Positions 54,359 through 63,521 of a DNA stretch of 64,000 nt are shown here, in pieces; position 1 is the first letter of the stretch, and each line of letters opens with the position of its first letter. Source of the stretch: an uncultured Bacteroidales bacterium (GTDB taxonomy: Bacteria > Bacteroidota > Bacteroidia > Bacteroidales > UBA932). Under the pieces are notes generated by a model. It searched no databases, was not told where the DNA came from, and saw only the letters and a program-made list of their open reading frames with translations. Made by a program: the position numbers and the translations under genes. The stretch lies in NCBI GenBank assembly GCA_944323345.1, contig CALUSC010000001.1, positions 62,001 through 126,000 of the forward strand, written 5' to 3'.

Positions 54359-55483
54359 TCAGTTTTTTACCAGTCTGTATATTTCGTCCGCTATCCTGTC
54401 TGCGGCGTCCGTTCTGGCCAGTGCCAATATGTTTTTCTCCATTTTCCTGCATTTGCCGCTGTCCGCCACCAGACTGCAGGCGGCCGGCATCAGTTTTTCA
54501 GGTGCATCGGCATCGGTTATGAGCATTGCCGCGTCTTTTCTGACAAGAGCCATCGCATTGTGCGTCTGATGGTCTTCCGCCACATTCGGCGAAGGTACGA
54601 ATATTACGGCTTTTCCGGCTGCGCACAGTTCGGAAACAGAACTTGCGCCGGAGCGTGAAATCACTACGTCGGCCATGGCGTATGCCAGATCCATCCTTTT
54701 TATGAAGTCGGTGTAATGTACGGACTTCATGCCGTTCCCTGCCGCGGAAGCGAAGGCGTCCGTATCTTTCCTGTAGTATTTGCCGCACTGCCACAGGATT
54801 TCCATGTCCTCACCGCCCGGTCGTCCGTTTTCTATCCATTTCATGACGGACTGGTTCAGTGTCCTGCTTCCCAGGCTGCCTCCGACGATGAAAATGTGTT
54901 TCTTTTCAGGGTCGAGGCCGTAGTACCGGAAAGCTTCGTCCTTCATTTCCTCTGTAGCCGGCACGATTTCTTTCCTGATGGGATTTCCCGTGATTACTAT
55001 TTTCCCGGCAGGGAAGAATCTTTCCATGCCTTCATACGCGACGCATATTTTGTCTGCCTTTTTCCCCAGGATTCTGTTGGTCAGGCCTGCGTATCCGTTC
55101 TGTTCCTGGATGAGAGTCGGTATCTTCCTCCTTTCCGCAGCCCAGAGAAGGGGAGCGCTGGCATAGCCTCCGACTCCGATAGCTATATCCGGACGGAACT
55201 CTTCTATGATCTTGCCTGCCATCCGCAGGCTTTTCAGTATTTTGAACGGGAGGGCAAGATTCGAGAGCGACAGGCTTCTCTGCAGTCCTGCCACCGGAAG
55301 TCCTATGATTCTGTATCCTGCCGCAGGTATTTTTTCCATTTCCATACGGCCTTCCGCTCCGACGAAAAGTATTTCCGTTTCCGGATTCATTTCCTTCAGG
55401 CGGGACGCTATGGACAGGGCAGGGAAGATATGTCCTCCTGTCCCGCCGCCGCTTATTATCACTCTGAGTTTTTTCCTTTCCAT
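54359..55483 (-). CDS. murG: UDP-GlcNAc--lipid I N-acetylglucosaminyltransferase
   Basis: A 374-residue GT28 enzyme that converts lipid I to lipid II at the inner membrane. GGGTGGH near the N-terminus, IGVGGYASAPLLWAA, and the C-terminal donor site SRSGASSVSELCAAGK are typical. It sits 3 nt after the ftsW stop. Confidence 0.96.
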   Translation of the reverse strand: MERKKLRVIISGGGTGGHIFPALSIASRLKEMNPETEILFVGAEGRMEMEKIPAAGYRIIGLPVAGLQRSLSLSNLALPFKILKSLRMAGKIIEEFRPDIAIGVGGYASAPLLWAAERRKIPTLIQEQNGYAGLTNRILGKKADKICVAYEGMERFFPAGKIVITGNPIRKEIVPATEEMKDEAFRYYGLDPEKKHIFIVGGSLGSRTLNQSVMKWIENGRPGGEDMEILWQCGKYYRKDTDAFASAAGNGMKSVHYTDFIKRMDLAYAMADVVISRSGASSVSELCAAGKAVIFVPSPNVAEDHQTHNAMALVRKDAAMLITDADAPEKLMPAACSLVADSGKCRKMEKNILALARTDAADRIADEIYRLVKN

Positions 55484-55486
55484 ACC

Positions 55487-56881
55487 TTATAGTACGTCTT
55501 GTCCTGTATTATTGTCTTCTTCGGGATTCTCTTCATCGGCCGTTACGGATGCAGCCTGCATTTCCGCTATTCTGGCATCCAGATTTTTCTTGGCGAGCCT
55601 GCTGATGGACAGCAGTACTCCGAATGCCACGCTGAAACTCAGGAACGAACTGCTTCCGTGGCTTATCAGAGGCAGGGTCTGTCCCGTAAGAGGCCCGATG
55701 TTCACATTTACCATCATGTGCATGAAGGCCTGGCCGGTAATGAGCAGCACCAGGCCGGCCACAGCTATTTTGGCGAAGCATGTGTCGCACAGCCTTACTA
55801 TCATGCATCCTCTGGCCAGAAGACTGAGGTACAGTATTATGACTATTATGCTTCCCCACAGCCCGTATTCTTCGATGATGAAGGAATATATGTAGTCGCT
55901 GAAAATCGCGAACACCGAGTATTTCTGGGTGCTGTTCCCCGGACCTTTTCCGAGTATCCCGCCTTCCTTGATGGCCAGTTTGGCGCTTTCAGGCTGCCGT
56001 ATCCGGTCTATGGCTTCCTGGTACTCCTTGCTCCACACATGCGTTTCCCCGCGCATGGCTTCCATCGCTTCCCGGCTGTTCTCCTCTTCTATGAGCCTGT
56101 ATTCCTTGTGCAGGGTCAGTCTGTCCACGGCTACGCCGATACGGGGGAAAATCTTTCCGTCCGATGCGTAATGCAGTCCCACAAAAAGTCCTATCATGCA
56201 GCATCCTATGGCCAGAGCTCCGAAGATTTCGCGTTTTGGCATTCCTCCCAGGAAAATCACTATGAACATGATCAGTCCCGTGAACAGGGTGCTGGATATT
56301 CCGCCCTTGAACATGCCGGCGGCCACTGCCAGTACCGGCAGATAGATGTACAGGATTCTCTTGGAAACCGGTTTTTCGAGAAAGGCCAGTTTCGGCGACA
56401 GTACGGAAAGCGCTTTCGGCAGTCTGAACGAATCGGATTTGTACGCATCTATCGCCCAGGCCAGATACATGACCATCGCTACCTTTATCACTTCGAAGAT
56501 GTATATCTGCATTCCTCCTATCTGCAGGGCACGTGTGGCTCCGTTGACGGTAATCGAGCCTATCCCGGCTATCAGGCAGACTAAAAGCGTCATCGAAAAC
56601 AGGAACCCTATCTTGGCGCCGAAGCGGATCAGCTTAATGTTCGGAAAATTGTATATTGCGATTATTATGAGCAGCCCGGCGCAGGCCAGCTTGAACTGCG
56701 AGAAGAAAATGTCCAGGCGAGTCGTGTCGCCTTTTGCAAGTCCGGACGCTGACGCGAATATGGTGACAAGCGATATGAGGATGAGAAGCAATACTATCAT
56801 CCATATCACCTTGTCTCCCTTGAAGTTGTCGAAGAAACTCCAGAAGCTCCGACTGACCTTGTCCTTGTCCGTCATTTCCAT
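55487..56881 (-). CDS. ftsW: Lipid II polymerase FtsW (SEDS family)
   Basis: A 464-residue SEDS glycosyltransferase with about ten TM segments. The pattern GILGKGPGNSTQKY, with the later EEYGLWGSIIVIILY and GLTLPLISHGSSS-type ending (GQTLPLISHGSSSF), is typical. It polymerises septal glycan with FtsI. A charged C-terminal tail of about 35 residues extends past the last TM. Confidence 0.95.
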   Translation of the reverse strand: MEMTDKDKVSRSFWSFFDNFKGDKVIWMIVLLLILISLVTIFASASGLAKGDTTRLDIFFSQFKLACAGLLIIIAIYNFPNIKLIRFGAKIGFLFSMTLLVCLIAGIGSITVNGATRALQIGGMQIYIFEVIKVAMVMYLAWAIDAYKSDSFRLPKALSVLSPKLAFLEKPVSKRILYIYLPVLAVAAGMFKGGISSTLFTGLIMFIVIFLGGMPKREIFGALAIGCCMIGLFVGLHYASDGKIFPRIGVAVDRLTLHKEYRLIEEENSREAMEAMRGETHVWSKEYQEAIDRIRQPESAKLAIKEGGILGKGPGNSTQKYSVFAIFSDYIYSFIIEEYGLWGSIIVIILYLSLLARGCMIVRLCDTCFAKIAVAGLVLLITGQAFMHMMVNVNIGPLTGQTLPLISHGSSSFLSFSVAFGVLLSISRLAKKNLDARIAEMQAASVTADEENPEEDNNTGQDVL

Positions 56882-56893
56882 TTTCCGTACTTG

Positions 56894-58228
56894 TTATAGA
56901 TTCCGTACCGCTTCCTTGAACTGTCTGCCCCTGTCTTCATAGTTCCTGAACAGGTCGAAGCTCGCGCAGCAAGGGGACAGCAGCACCACATCTCCCGGAG
57001 AAGCCAGCCTGCTGGCCAGTCTTACGGCGTCTTCTGCCGACGTGACGTCCTGCATCTGCGGCACGACTGATGAAAACGCTTCGTGTATCTTCCTGTTATC
57101 CAGTCCCATGCAGATTATGGCCTTTACTTTTTCCCTGGCCAGCGGAATGAGCGGCCCGTAGTCGTTTCCTTTGTCCGTACCGCCCACGATCCATACTACA
57201 GGTCTGGTCTGGCATTCCAGTGCATACCATGCGGCATCCACGTTCGTGGCTTTCGAATCGTTTATATAGAGGACATCGCCTACGCTCAGGACTTTCTCCA
57301 GCCTGTGCTCCACCGCCTGGAACGAGGACAGTGCCTCCCTTATGGTCTTGTTGTCTATGTTCATGACTTTTCCTGCGATAGCCGCTGCCATCGAATTGTA
57401 TACGTTGTGCCTGCCGCCCAGTGCCAGTTCCTGCAGGAACATGTCGCATTCGCTGTCATTGTAGCGGACTATCATTTTGTCGTCACGGACGAATGCACCT
57501 TCCGGAACTTCTCCTTTCTGTGTGAACGGCAGCATCTTGGCCTTGGTCACGATTTTGTCCAGATGGCTGATGGTGATTTCATCGTCGGAGCAGAATATGA
57601 AGAAGTCATCGCTGCTCATATTCTGCGTTATCCTGAATTTGGCCCTCACGTAATTTTCGAGATTGTGTCCGTATCTGTCCAGATGGTCCGGCGTTATATT
57701 CGTGATTATCGCGATGTCGGCCTTGAAATCATACATGTTGTCCAGCTGGAAACTGCTGAGTTCCAGAACATAGATGTCGAAATTTTCCGTTGCGACCTGG
57801 AGGGCGTAGCTCTTTCCTATATTGCCTCCGAGGCCTACGTTCAGTCCGGCATTCTGGAGAAGATAGTATATCAGCGAGGTAGTCGTAGTCTTGCCGTTGC
57901 TTCCGGTAATGCATATTTTCTTGGCATTGTCGTATCTTCCGGCAAATTCTATTTCGGAGATTATGTTTATGCCTGCCCCCGCGATTTTTTCGACCATCGG
58001 TGCGGCAGACGGGATGCCGGGGCTCTTGATCACCTCGTCGGCATTCAGGATTAGAGACTCGGTATGCTGCCCTTCCTCGTATGGAATGTCCCATTTCCTG
58101 AGTTCTTCCGCATATTTGCCGGCTATCTTCCCTTTGTCGGAAAGAAATACATCGAAACCTTTGACTTTTGCCAGTACGGCAGCTCCGACTCCGCTTTCGC
58201 CGCCTCCCAATACTACAATCCGTTTCAT
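56894..58228 (-). CDS. murD: UDP-N-acetylmuramoylalanine--D-glutamate ligase
   Basis: A 444-residue Mur ligase that adds D-Glu. IVVLGGGESGVGAAVLAK is the N-terminal motif, GSNGKTTTTSL the P-loop, and YINDSKATNVDAAWYAL the MurD-specific segment. It lies 12 nt before ftsW and 16 nt after mraY. Confidence 0.96.
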   Translation of the reverse strand: MKRIVVLGGGESGVGAAVLAKVKGFDVFLSDKGKIAGKYAEELRKWDIPYEEGQHTESLILNADEVIKSPGIPSAAPMVEKIAGAGINIISEIEFAGRYDNAKKICITGSNGKTTTTSLIYYLLQNAGLNVGLGGNIGKSYALQVATENFDIYVLELSSFQLDNMYDFKADIAIITNITPDHLDRYGHNLENYVRAKFRITQNMSSDDFFIFCSDDEITISHLDKIVTKAKMLPFTQKGEVPEGAFVRDDKMIVRYNDSECDMFLQELALGGRHNVYNSMAAAIAGKVMNIDNKTIREALSSFQAVEHRLEKVLSVGDVLYINDSKATNVDAAWYALECQTRPVVWIVGGTDKGNDYGPLIPLAREKVKAIICMGLDNRKIHEAFSSVVPQMQDVTSAEDAVRLASRLASPGDVVLLSPCCASFDLFRNYEDRGRQFKEAVRNL

Positions 58229-58244
58229 AATCTTGTCTTATCCT

Positions 58245-59564
58245 CTATCTTACTTTCAGCAATGCAATGGTCAATACGGCCAGTATGATTCCGATTATCC
58301 AGAATCTGACGACTATCTTCGCCTCCGGCAATGCCCTTACTGGCTTTGTAATCAGGGCGTCTATGCCCTCTTTCTGGAAATGGTGGTGCAATGGCGTCAT
58401 TTTGAATACCCTGCGACCGGTGCCGTATTTCTTTTTCGTGAACTTGAAATAGCTTCTCTGTATCATGACCGACAGCGTCTCGACGAAGAAGACGCCGCAG
58501 AGTACCGGCAGCAGGAGCTCTTTCCTGATCAGGATGGCGCAGACTCCTATGAGTCCGCCTATCATCAGGCTTCCGGTATCTCCCATGAATACCTGGGCCG
58601 GGTATGAATTATGCCACAGGAAACCTATCAGAGCTCCGGCGAATGCAGCCATGAAGACTCCGATCTCGCCGGTGCCGGGAATGTACATTATGTTGAGGTA
58701 CTGTGCATTTATTATGTTGCCCGACAGATATGCGAAAATGCCTAGCACGGCTACGACTATCGTTGATGTCCCGGTAGTCAGCCCGTCCATCCCGTCCGTG
58801 AGGTTGGTGCCGTTCGAGCATGCCGTTATGACGAGAACTATCATCAGTACGTATATGGCCCATTTGCAGTACCATCCGAAGGCGCCCCTGAACGGAGACA
58901 GCCATTTGTAGTCGAATTCATGGTTCTTTATGAACGGCAGGGTAGTCTTGGTGCTCTTGACCACATCCTCTTCTTTCCATTCGCCGGTCTTTACCTTGAA
59001 TTCGGTATTTATGTCGAGGGTCTGCGATGCCGCGGTCTTCTCCTGCATGCCGCTTTCCGCCTGTACATGGTCATCCATCTGCACCTTTTCCCTGACCACG
59101 ATGTCCGGACTGAAGCATACTGTCAGTCCGAGACCGAGACCGAACAGGACCTGGCTGACCAGTTTCCCTTTCTCGCTGAGCCCTTCCTTGTTGTGCCGGA
59201 ACACTTTGATATAGTCATCCGTAAAGCCGAGCCCTGCGAACCATACTGTAGTGACGAGCAGTATGATGGTGTATATATTGGTCAGGTCCGCGAAAAGCAG
59301 GACCGAGACCATAATGGCGATGAATATGATGATTCCCCCCATGGTCGGCGTCCCTTTTTTCTGCATCTGCCCTTCAAGTCCCAGATCACGGATTTCCTCT
59401 CCTATCTGTTTTTTCTGCAGCCATCTGATGATTCTTTTCCCTATTATCAGGGAGATGAGCATGGCCGTCACGCTTGCCATCATGGCCCGGAAAGTCAGAT
59501 AGCTCATCAGCCCCTGTCCGGGGATGTCGTATTCCTTCAGTGCTTCGAATAAGTGATATAGCAT
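58245..59564 (-). CDS. mraY: Phospho-MurNAc-pentapeptide translocase
   Basis: A 439-residue polytopic enzyme that forms lipid I. KKGTPTMGG, AGLGFTDDYIKV with catalytic Asp residues, and NLTDGMDGLTTGTS are the family motifs. Between TM5 and TM6 it has an insert of about 70 residues (about 185-235) rich in charged residues, which makes it longer than the E. coli enzyme (about 360). Such an insert is usual in Bacteroidota MraY. Confidence 0.95.
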   Translation of the reverse strand: MLYHLFEALKEYDIPGQGLMSYLTFRAMMASVTAMLISLIIGKRIIRWLQKKQIGEEIRDLGLEGQMQKKGTPTMGGIIIFIAIMVSVLLFADLTNIYTIILLVTTVWFAGLGFTDDYIKVFRHNKEGLSEKGKLVSQVLFGLGLGLTVCFSPDIVVREKVQMDDHVQAESGMQEKTAASQTLDINTEFKVKTGEWKEEDVVKSTKTTLPFIKNHEFDYKWLSPFRGAFGWYCKWAIYVLMIVLVITACSNGTNLTDGMDGLTTGTSTIVVAVLGIFAYLSGNIINAQYLNIMYIPGTGEIGVFMAAFAGALIGFLWHNSYPAQVFMGDTGSLMIGGLIGVCAILIRKELLLPVLCGVFFVETLSVMIQRSYFKFTKKKYGTGRRVFKMTPLHHHFQKEGIDALITKPVRALPEAKIVVRFWIIGIILAVLTIALLKVR

Positions 59565-59567
59565 AAA

Positions 59568-61043
59568 TTACATTTTTTTCATGTCCCCGAATATCTCAGT
59601 GACGATTTCCTTCTCGTCGAAATGATGCTTTACCTTTCCGAGAATCTGGTAAGTTTCATGGCCTTTGCCGGCCAGCAGCACAGTAGCGCTTTCGGAAGCT
59701 GTCATGAGGGCTGTCCTGATGGCCTCTTTCCTGTCGGCTATGAACAATGACTTCGCCCTGCCCTTGATATCCATTCCCGCTTTTATGTCTTCCATGATAT
59801 CTTCGGTCTTCTCTGTCCTGCTGTTGTCGGATGTCACTATTATCCTGTCAGCGTATTTCTGTGCGACTGCAGCCATTTCAGGTCTTTTGGTCTTGTCTCT
59901 GTCTCCTCCGCATCCGAACAGGCAGACCAGCTGCCGCTCCGGAGCTATGTCCCTGAGTGTGACCAGTACGTTTTCCAGGGCATCGGGAGTATGTGCGTAG
60001 TCTATGACTGCCGAGATATCACGTGGCCCGCGGATGGTTTCCAGACGTCCCGGCGCTGATTTCAGCTTGCTTATTCCTACCAGGACTTCCTCAGGATCAG
60101 CTCCGAGGCTTACGGCTGCCGAGTATATCGCCAGGATGTTGTAGGCATTGTGCTGTCCTATCAGGCTGGTCCAGCATTCCCTTCCGTCTATGTTGAGCTG
60201 CATCCCGTCGAAACTTTCCTCGATTATGCGGCAGGTATGGTCAGCCATTGTCCTGCAGGAGTAGGTGACGACTCTGGCTTTCGTGTTCTGGACCATTACC
60301 ATTCCGTTCTTGTCGTCGGCATTGGTGATGGCGACGGCATCTCCGGAAAGTCCGTCGAAGAACAGTTTCTTGCATCTGAGGTATTCGGCGAATGTCTTGT
60401 GGTAGTCCAGGTGGTCGTGCGTCAGGTTGGAGAAGATTCCGACCTTGAATTCGAGTCCGGCCACCCTTTCCTGCTCCATACCTATCGAACTTACTTCCAT
60501 GAAGCAATATTCGCAGCCTGCATCTGCCATTTCGGCCAGCAGGGAGTTTATCGTAAGGGGATCCGATGTGGTATTGACTGCTTCGCTGCGCCGTGTCCCT
60601 ACATAATTCGCGATAGTGGACAGGAGCCCGCATTCGTATCCCAGACTTCTGAACAGATGGTACAGCAGGGTTACTGTCGTAGTTTTCCCGTTGGTTCCGG
60701 TAATTCCCACCAGGGAAAGTTTCCTGGAAGGGTTGTCATGGAAATTGGCGGCTATGATGGCCAGGGCATGCCGCGAAGACCCCGTTTTTACATATACGAC
60801 GCCTTCTTTTCTGCCTCCTGCGGCATCCAGGGCTTTGTCGTCCTCATAAACTATTGCAGCCGCGCCTTTTTCCAGAGCGGCAGGGATATAGGCATGGCCG
60901 TCCGACGCGAAGCCTTTCACGGCCACGAACATGGAGCCTTCCGATACTTTTCTGGAGTCATCGGTCACCGATTTGATTTCCGTATCCGGATTCCCGTATG
61001 TCGCGACTGCTCCGCAGCCTGCAATGATTGTTTTTATATCCAT
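59568..61043 (-). CDS. murE: UDP-MurNAc-L-alanyl-D-glutamate--2,6-diaminopimelate ligase
   Basis: A 491-residue Mur ligase. The ATG at 61043 (MDIKTIIAGCG) is chosen because the longer open frame to 61298 lies inside ftsI and has no MurE homology. GTNGKTTTVTL is the P-loop. The amino-acid selectivity motif reads DNSR where most diaminopimelate-adding enzymes have DNPR; the Arg that contacts the diaminopimelate carboxylate is kept, so meso-diaminopimelate is still the likely substrate. The start lies 8 nt after the ftsI stop. Confidence 0.95.
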   Translation of the reverse strand: MDIKTIIAGCGAVATYGNPDTEIKSVTDDSRKVSEGSMFVAVKGFASDGHAYIPAALEKGAAAIVYEDDKALDAAGGRKEGVVYVKTGSSRHALAIIAANFHDNPSRKLSLVGITGTNGKTTTVTLLYHLFRSLGYECGLLSTIANYVGTRRSEAVNTTSDPLTINSLLAEMADAGCEYCFMEVSSIGMEQERVAGLEFKVGIFSNLTHDHLDYHKTFAEYLRCKKLFFDGLSGDAVAITNADDKNGMVMVQNTKARVVTYSCRTMADHTCRIIEESFDGMQLNIDGRECWTSLIGQHNAYNILAIYSAAVSLGADPEEVLVGISKLKSAPGRLETIRGPRDISAVIDYAHTPDALENVLVTLRDIAPERQLVCLFGCGGDRDKTKRPEMAAVAQKYADRIIVTSDNSRTEKTEDIMEDIKAGMDIKGRAKSLFIADRKEAIRTALMTASESATVLLAGKGHETYQILGKVKHHFDEKEIVTEIFGDMKKM

Positions 61044-61051
61044 GATATTCG

Positions 61052-63166
61052 TTATTTCAATACAAATTTTACAGTTGTCCCTTTCTTTACCCTGGCTCCG
61101 GCTGCCGGACTCTGGCTGACTACGTGGCCGTATCCATCGTATTCGTATCTGTATCCGCAGTTTTCGAGTGAATACAGAGCGTCCTTGAGCCCAAGTCCCT
61201 TGATGTCCGGTATCTGTTCCAGCATGTCCGCTCCGGTTTCCAGTTTGGTGGCCGGCATTTCCGGTACTTTTCCTCCGGCCTCCAGCTCTCCGGCCCACCC
61301 GGGAGTGAGGCAGTATATGCTGTTGACTATTTCCTTGAACACTTCGGCAGGAATGCTTCCTCCGTAGAAATTCATCCTGGACAGTTTCGAGTATACGACT
61401 ACTATGGCGGTGTATTGCGGATCGTCTGCCGGGAAGAACCCGACGAATGTGCCTTGGTGCATTTTCCTGCCTTCATCATCCTGGTAGGCTGATACGGCCT
61501 TTCCGTTCCGGGTGAAATTCACGAGAATACGCGCGGTGCCCGTTTTGCCTGCCACTTCGCATTTGGCCGATTTGAGCCTGCGCCCTGTCCCGTCAGTCAC
61601 TACCGACCTGAGAGCGCTGGCCAGGCTGTCTGCAGTGCTTTTCGAGCAGATGGACCCGTTCAGTATTTCCGGCCTGATGCGTTTTTCGACTTTTCCGTCC
61701 TTTTCAATGGCTTCTACCAGATAAGGCTTCATCAGTTTTCCCTTATTCGCTATGGCATTGTAGAACATGGCTATATGCAGGGGAGTCTCTTTGATGCTGT
61801 ATCCGTACGATACGGTAGGCAGCGTGCTTCCGCTCCATGCAGGAGTCCCCGGCATGGGGATTTCCGGGGATGCAAGTCCGGTCAGATCGAAATCGAAAGT
61901 GTCTCCTAACCCGTATTCATAGTATTTGTTTATGAATCGGGACGGATTCTTGTCGTACGAAGTGCAGACCAGATAACGGAAAACCTGGTTCGAGGAAATT
62001 TCCAGACCTTCCCGTACGGAAATCTTGTCTGATTTCCAGTCTTTGAGATAAGGATCGTCTGGCATCCGCTCTCCGTTGTACGACCATTTCCCCTTGAATG
62101 TAGGCACCTCATCCGACAGTGCCGCCTTCCTGTCTTCCAGCAGCGTCATCAGGGTGGCGGCCTTGAAGACAGAGCCTGGCGCGTCCGCCCTTCCTATCGC
62201 GTAATTGTACCTTTCACGGCCTTTCCCGTCGGCTTCCAGAGTGAGGTTTACCATCGCGCGAATGGCACCCGTCCTTACATCCATAACCACTGCGCATCCT
62301 CCCTCTATGTTTTCCTGGCCTTCTATACCTCTTTTCAGAGCCTTTTCGGCGATGTCCTGCAGTTCGATGTCCAGTGTGGTACGCACGTCCTTCCCGTTTT
62401 CCACTTCGACGAAAGTGCTGTCGTAATCGCGGATATATTCGCGGTTGTCGGCCTTCCTGAGCCATTCCACTCCTTCTTTCCCGTGCAGTACGTAGTCATA
62501 TTTGCCTTCTATGCCCACATCGTCGTTGTTCGGATTGTTGTCATCCAGATGACCGAGGACTCTTCTCGCCAGAGAACCGTAAGGATATATCCTCTTGTCG
62601 TATTTTTCTATGATAAGCCCTCCCTTGTAGCTTCCCTCTTCGAAAAGCGGCAGAGCCTTGACTTCCTGCATCGTATCGTGGTCTATCAGCCCGCCGATCC
62701 TGATGTATTGCCTGTTGTCCCTTCTGGCCCTGCTTATCATCTTGTAATATTCGCCGGCTGTCCTGTCTCCGTATATCCTGGAAAGGCCTTTGGCTAGCTC
62801 TCTGGCCTTCTGCTGCCACTCCGCTTCGAGTCTGTCGCCCTTTTTCCTGTCGGTTATTTCGATGAACTCCTGTTTGCGGACTGTGCAGTCCATCGCTATC
62901 TGGTATTTCGGAGTGGATGCCGCCAGAGTCTTTCCGTCGTGCGACAGTATGGCCCCGCGTTCGGGCTCGATTACCACCTTCCTGTTGCCGGTGGTGAACC
63001 GTTCGACATATATGCTTTCCGGCTTGTAGAATATCTGTATGTAGACTATCCTTCCTATGATGACTGCCGCGAGCAGGATGAAGAACATATAAATGGCGAA
63101 CAGGGTCATGTCGATCCTGCCGCTCCTGTCCTTCATGTTTTCCTGTCCTGTCGTCTTTTCTTCCAT
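61052..63166 (-). CDS. ftsI: Division transpeptidase FtsI (class B PBP) with PASTA domain
   Basis: A 704-residue bitopic penicillin-binding protein with one N-terminal TM (about residues 21-46). The transpeptidase carries Ser332 in SVFK, SSN in EISSNQVF and KTG at Lys541. A single C-terminal PASTA domain (KGLGLKDALYSLENCGYRYEY) follows, as in many Bacteroidota FtsI proteins. It crosslinks septal peptidoglycan with FtsW and lies 16 nt after ftsL. Confidence 0.95.
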   Translation of the reverse strand: MEEKTTGQENMKDRSGRIDMTLFAIYMFFILLAAVIIGRIVYIQIFYKPESIYVERFTTGNRKVVIEPERGAILSHDGKTLAASTPKYQIAMDCTVRKQEFIEITDRKKGDRLEAEWQQKARELAKGLSRIYGDRTAGEYYKMISRARRDNRQYIRIGGLIDHDTMQEVKALPLFEEGSYKGGLIIEKYDKRIYPYGSLARRVLGHLDDNNPNNDDVGIEGKYDYVLHGKEGVEWLRKADNREYIRDYDSTFVEVENGKDVRTTLDIELQDIAEKALKRGIEGQENIEGGCAVVMDVRTGAIRAMVNLTLEADGKGRERYNYAIGRADAPGSVFKAATLMTLLEDRKAALSDEVPTFKGKWSYNGERMPDDPYLKDWKSDKISVREGLEISSNQVFRYLVCTSYDKNPSRFINKYYEYGLGDTFDFDLTGLASPEIPMPGTPAWSGSTLPTVSYGYSIKETPLHIAMFYNAIANKGKLMKPYLVEAIEKDGKVEKRIRPEILNGSICSKSTADSLASALRSVVTDGTGRRLKSAKCEVAGKTGTARILVNFTRNGKAVSAYQDDEGRKMHQGTFVGFFPADDPQYTAIVVVYSKLSRMNFYGGSIPAEVFKEIVNSIYCLTPGWAGELEAGGKVPEMPATKLETGADMLEQIPDIKGLGLKDALYSLENCGYRYEYDGYGHVVSQSPAAGARVKKGTTVKFVLK

Positions 63167-63182
63167 AAGCGGGATAGTCCTT

Positions 63183-63521
63183 TTATCTTTTCTTTATGAA
63201 TACCGCCGGATCATCCGGTATGCCGAGGTCCGATCCCGATTTCTCCAGCAGTTCCTGTACGGTACTCAGCTTTTCTAGACCTATCAGCTCGGTGTTCTTG
63301 TGCGTGAGCGCTATTTTCAGGTCGTAGATTTCCTGCTTGTTTTCTTCTACCTTCACCATGGTTTTCTCTATCATGAGGTTCAGCAGAAGAACCAGGAAAA
63401 TCAGGAAGAATATGTACACGATATGAGGGAAGAACCTGTCGCATTTCAGCGTGAACAGGATTTCTCCCCGGCCGATGGATCTGAGTATGCCGTCAAGCCT
63501 GTTTTTCTTCTCTTCGCCCAT
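63183..63521 (-). CDS. ftsL: FtsL-like cell division protein
   Basis: A 112-residue bitopic protein when started at 63521 (MGEEKKNRLDG); an in-frame start at 63545 would add eight basic residues and overlap rsmH more. One TM (VYIFFLIFLVLLLNLMI) is followed by a coiled-coil segment (VEENKQEIYDLKIALTHKNTEL). Sequence identity among FtsL proteins is low, so the call is by position between rsmH and ftsI and by layout. Confidence 0.85.
   Translation of the reverse strand: MGEEKKNRLDGILRSIGRGEILFTLKCDRFFPHIVYIFFLIFLVLLLNLMIEKTMVKVEENKQEIYDLKIALTHKNTELIGLEKLSTVQELLEKSGSDLGIPDDPAVFIKKR

Noticed and set aside
61044..61298. 85-codon N-terminal extension of murE
   Set aside because: It lies within the ftsI coding region and has no similarity to Mur ligases.
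60150..61367. 405-codon open frame antisense to murE and ftsI
   Set aside because: It spans two conserved genes on the other strand and shows no domain or signal of its own.
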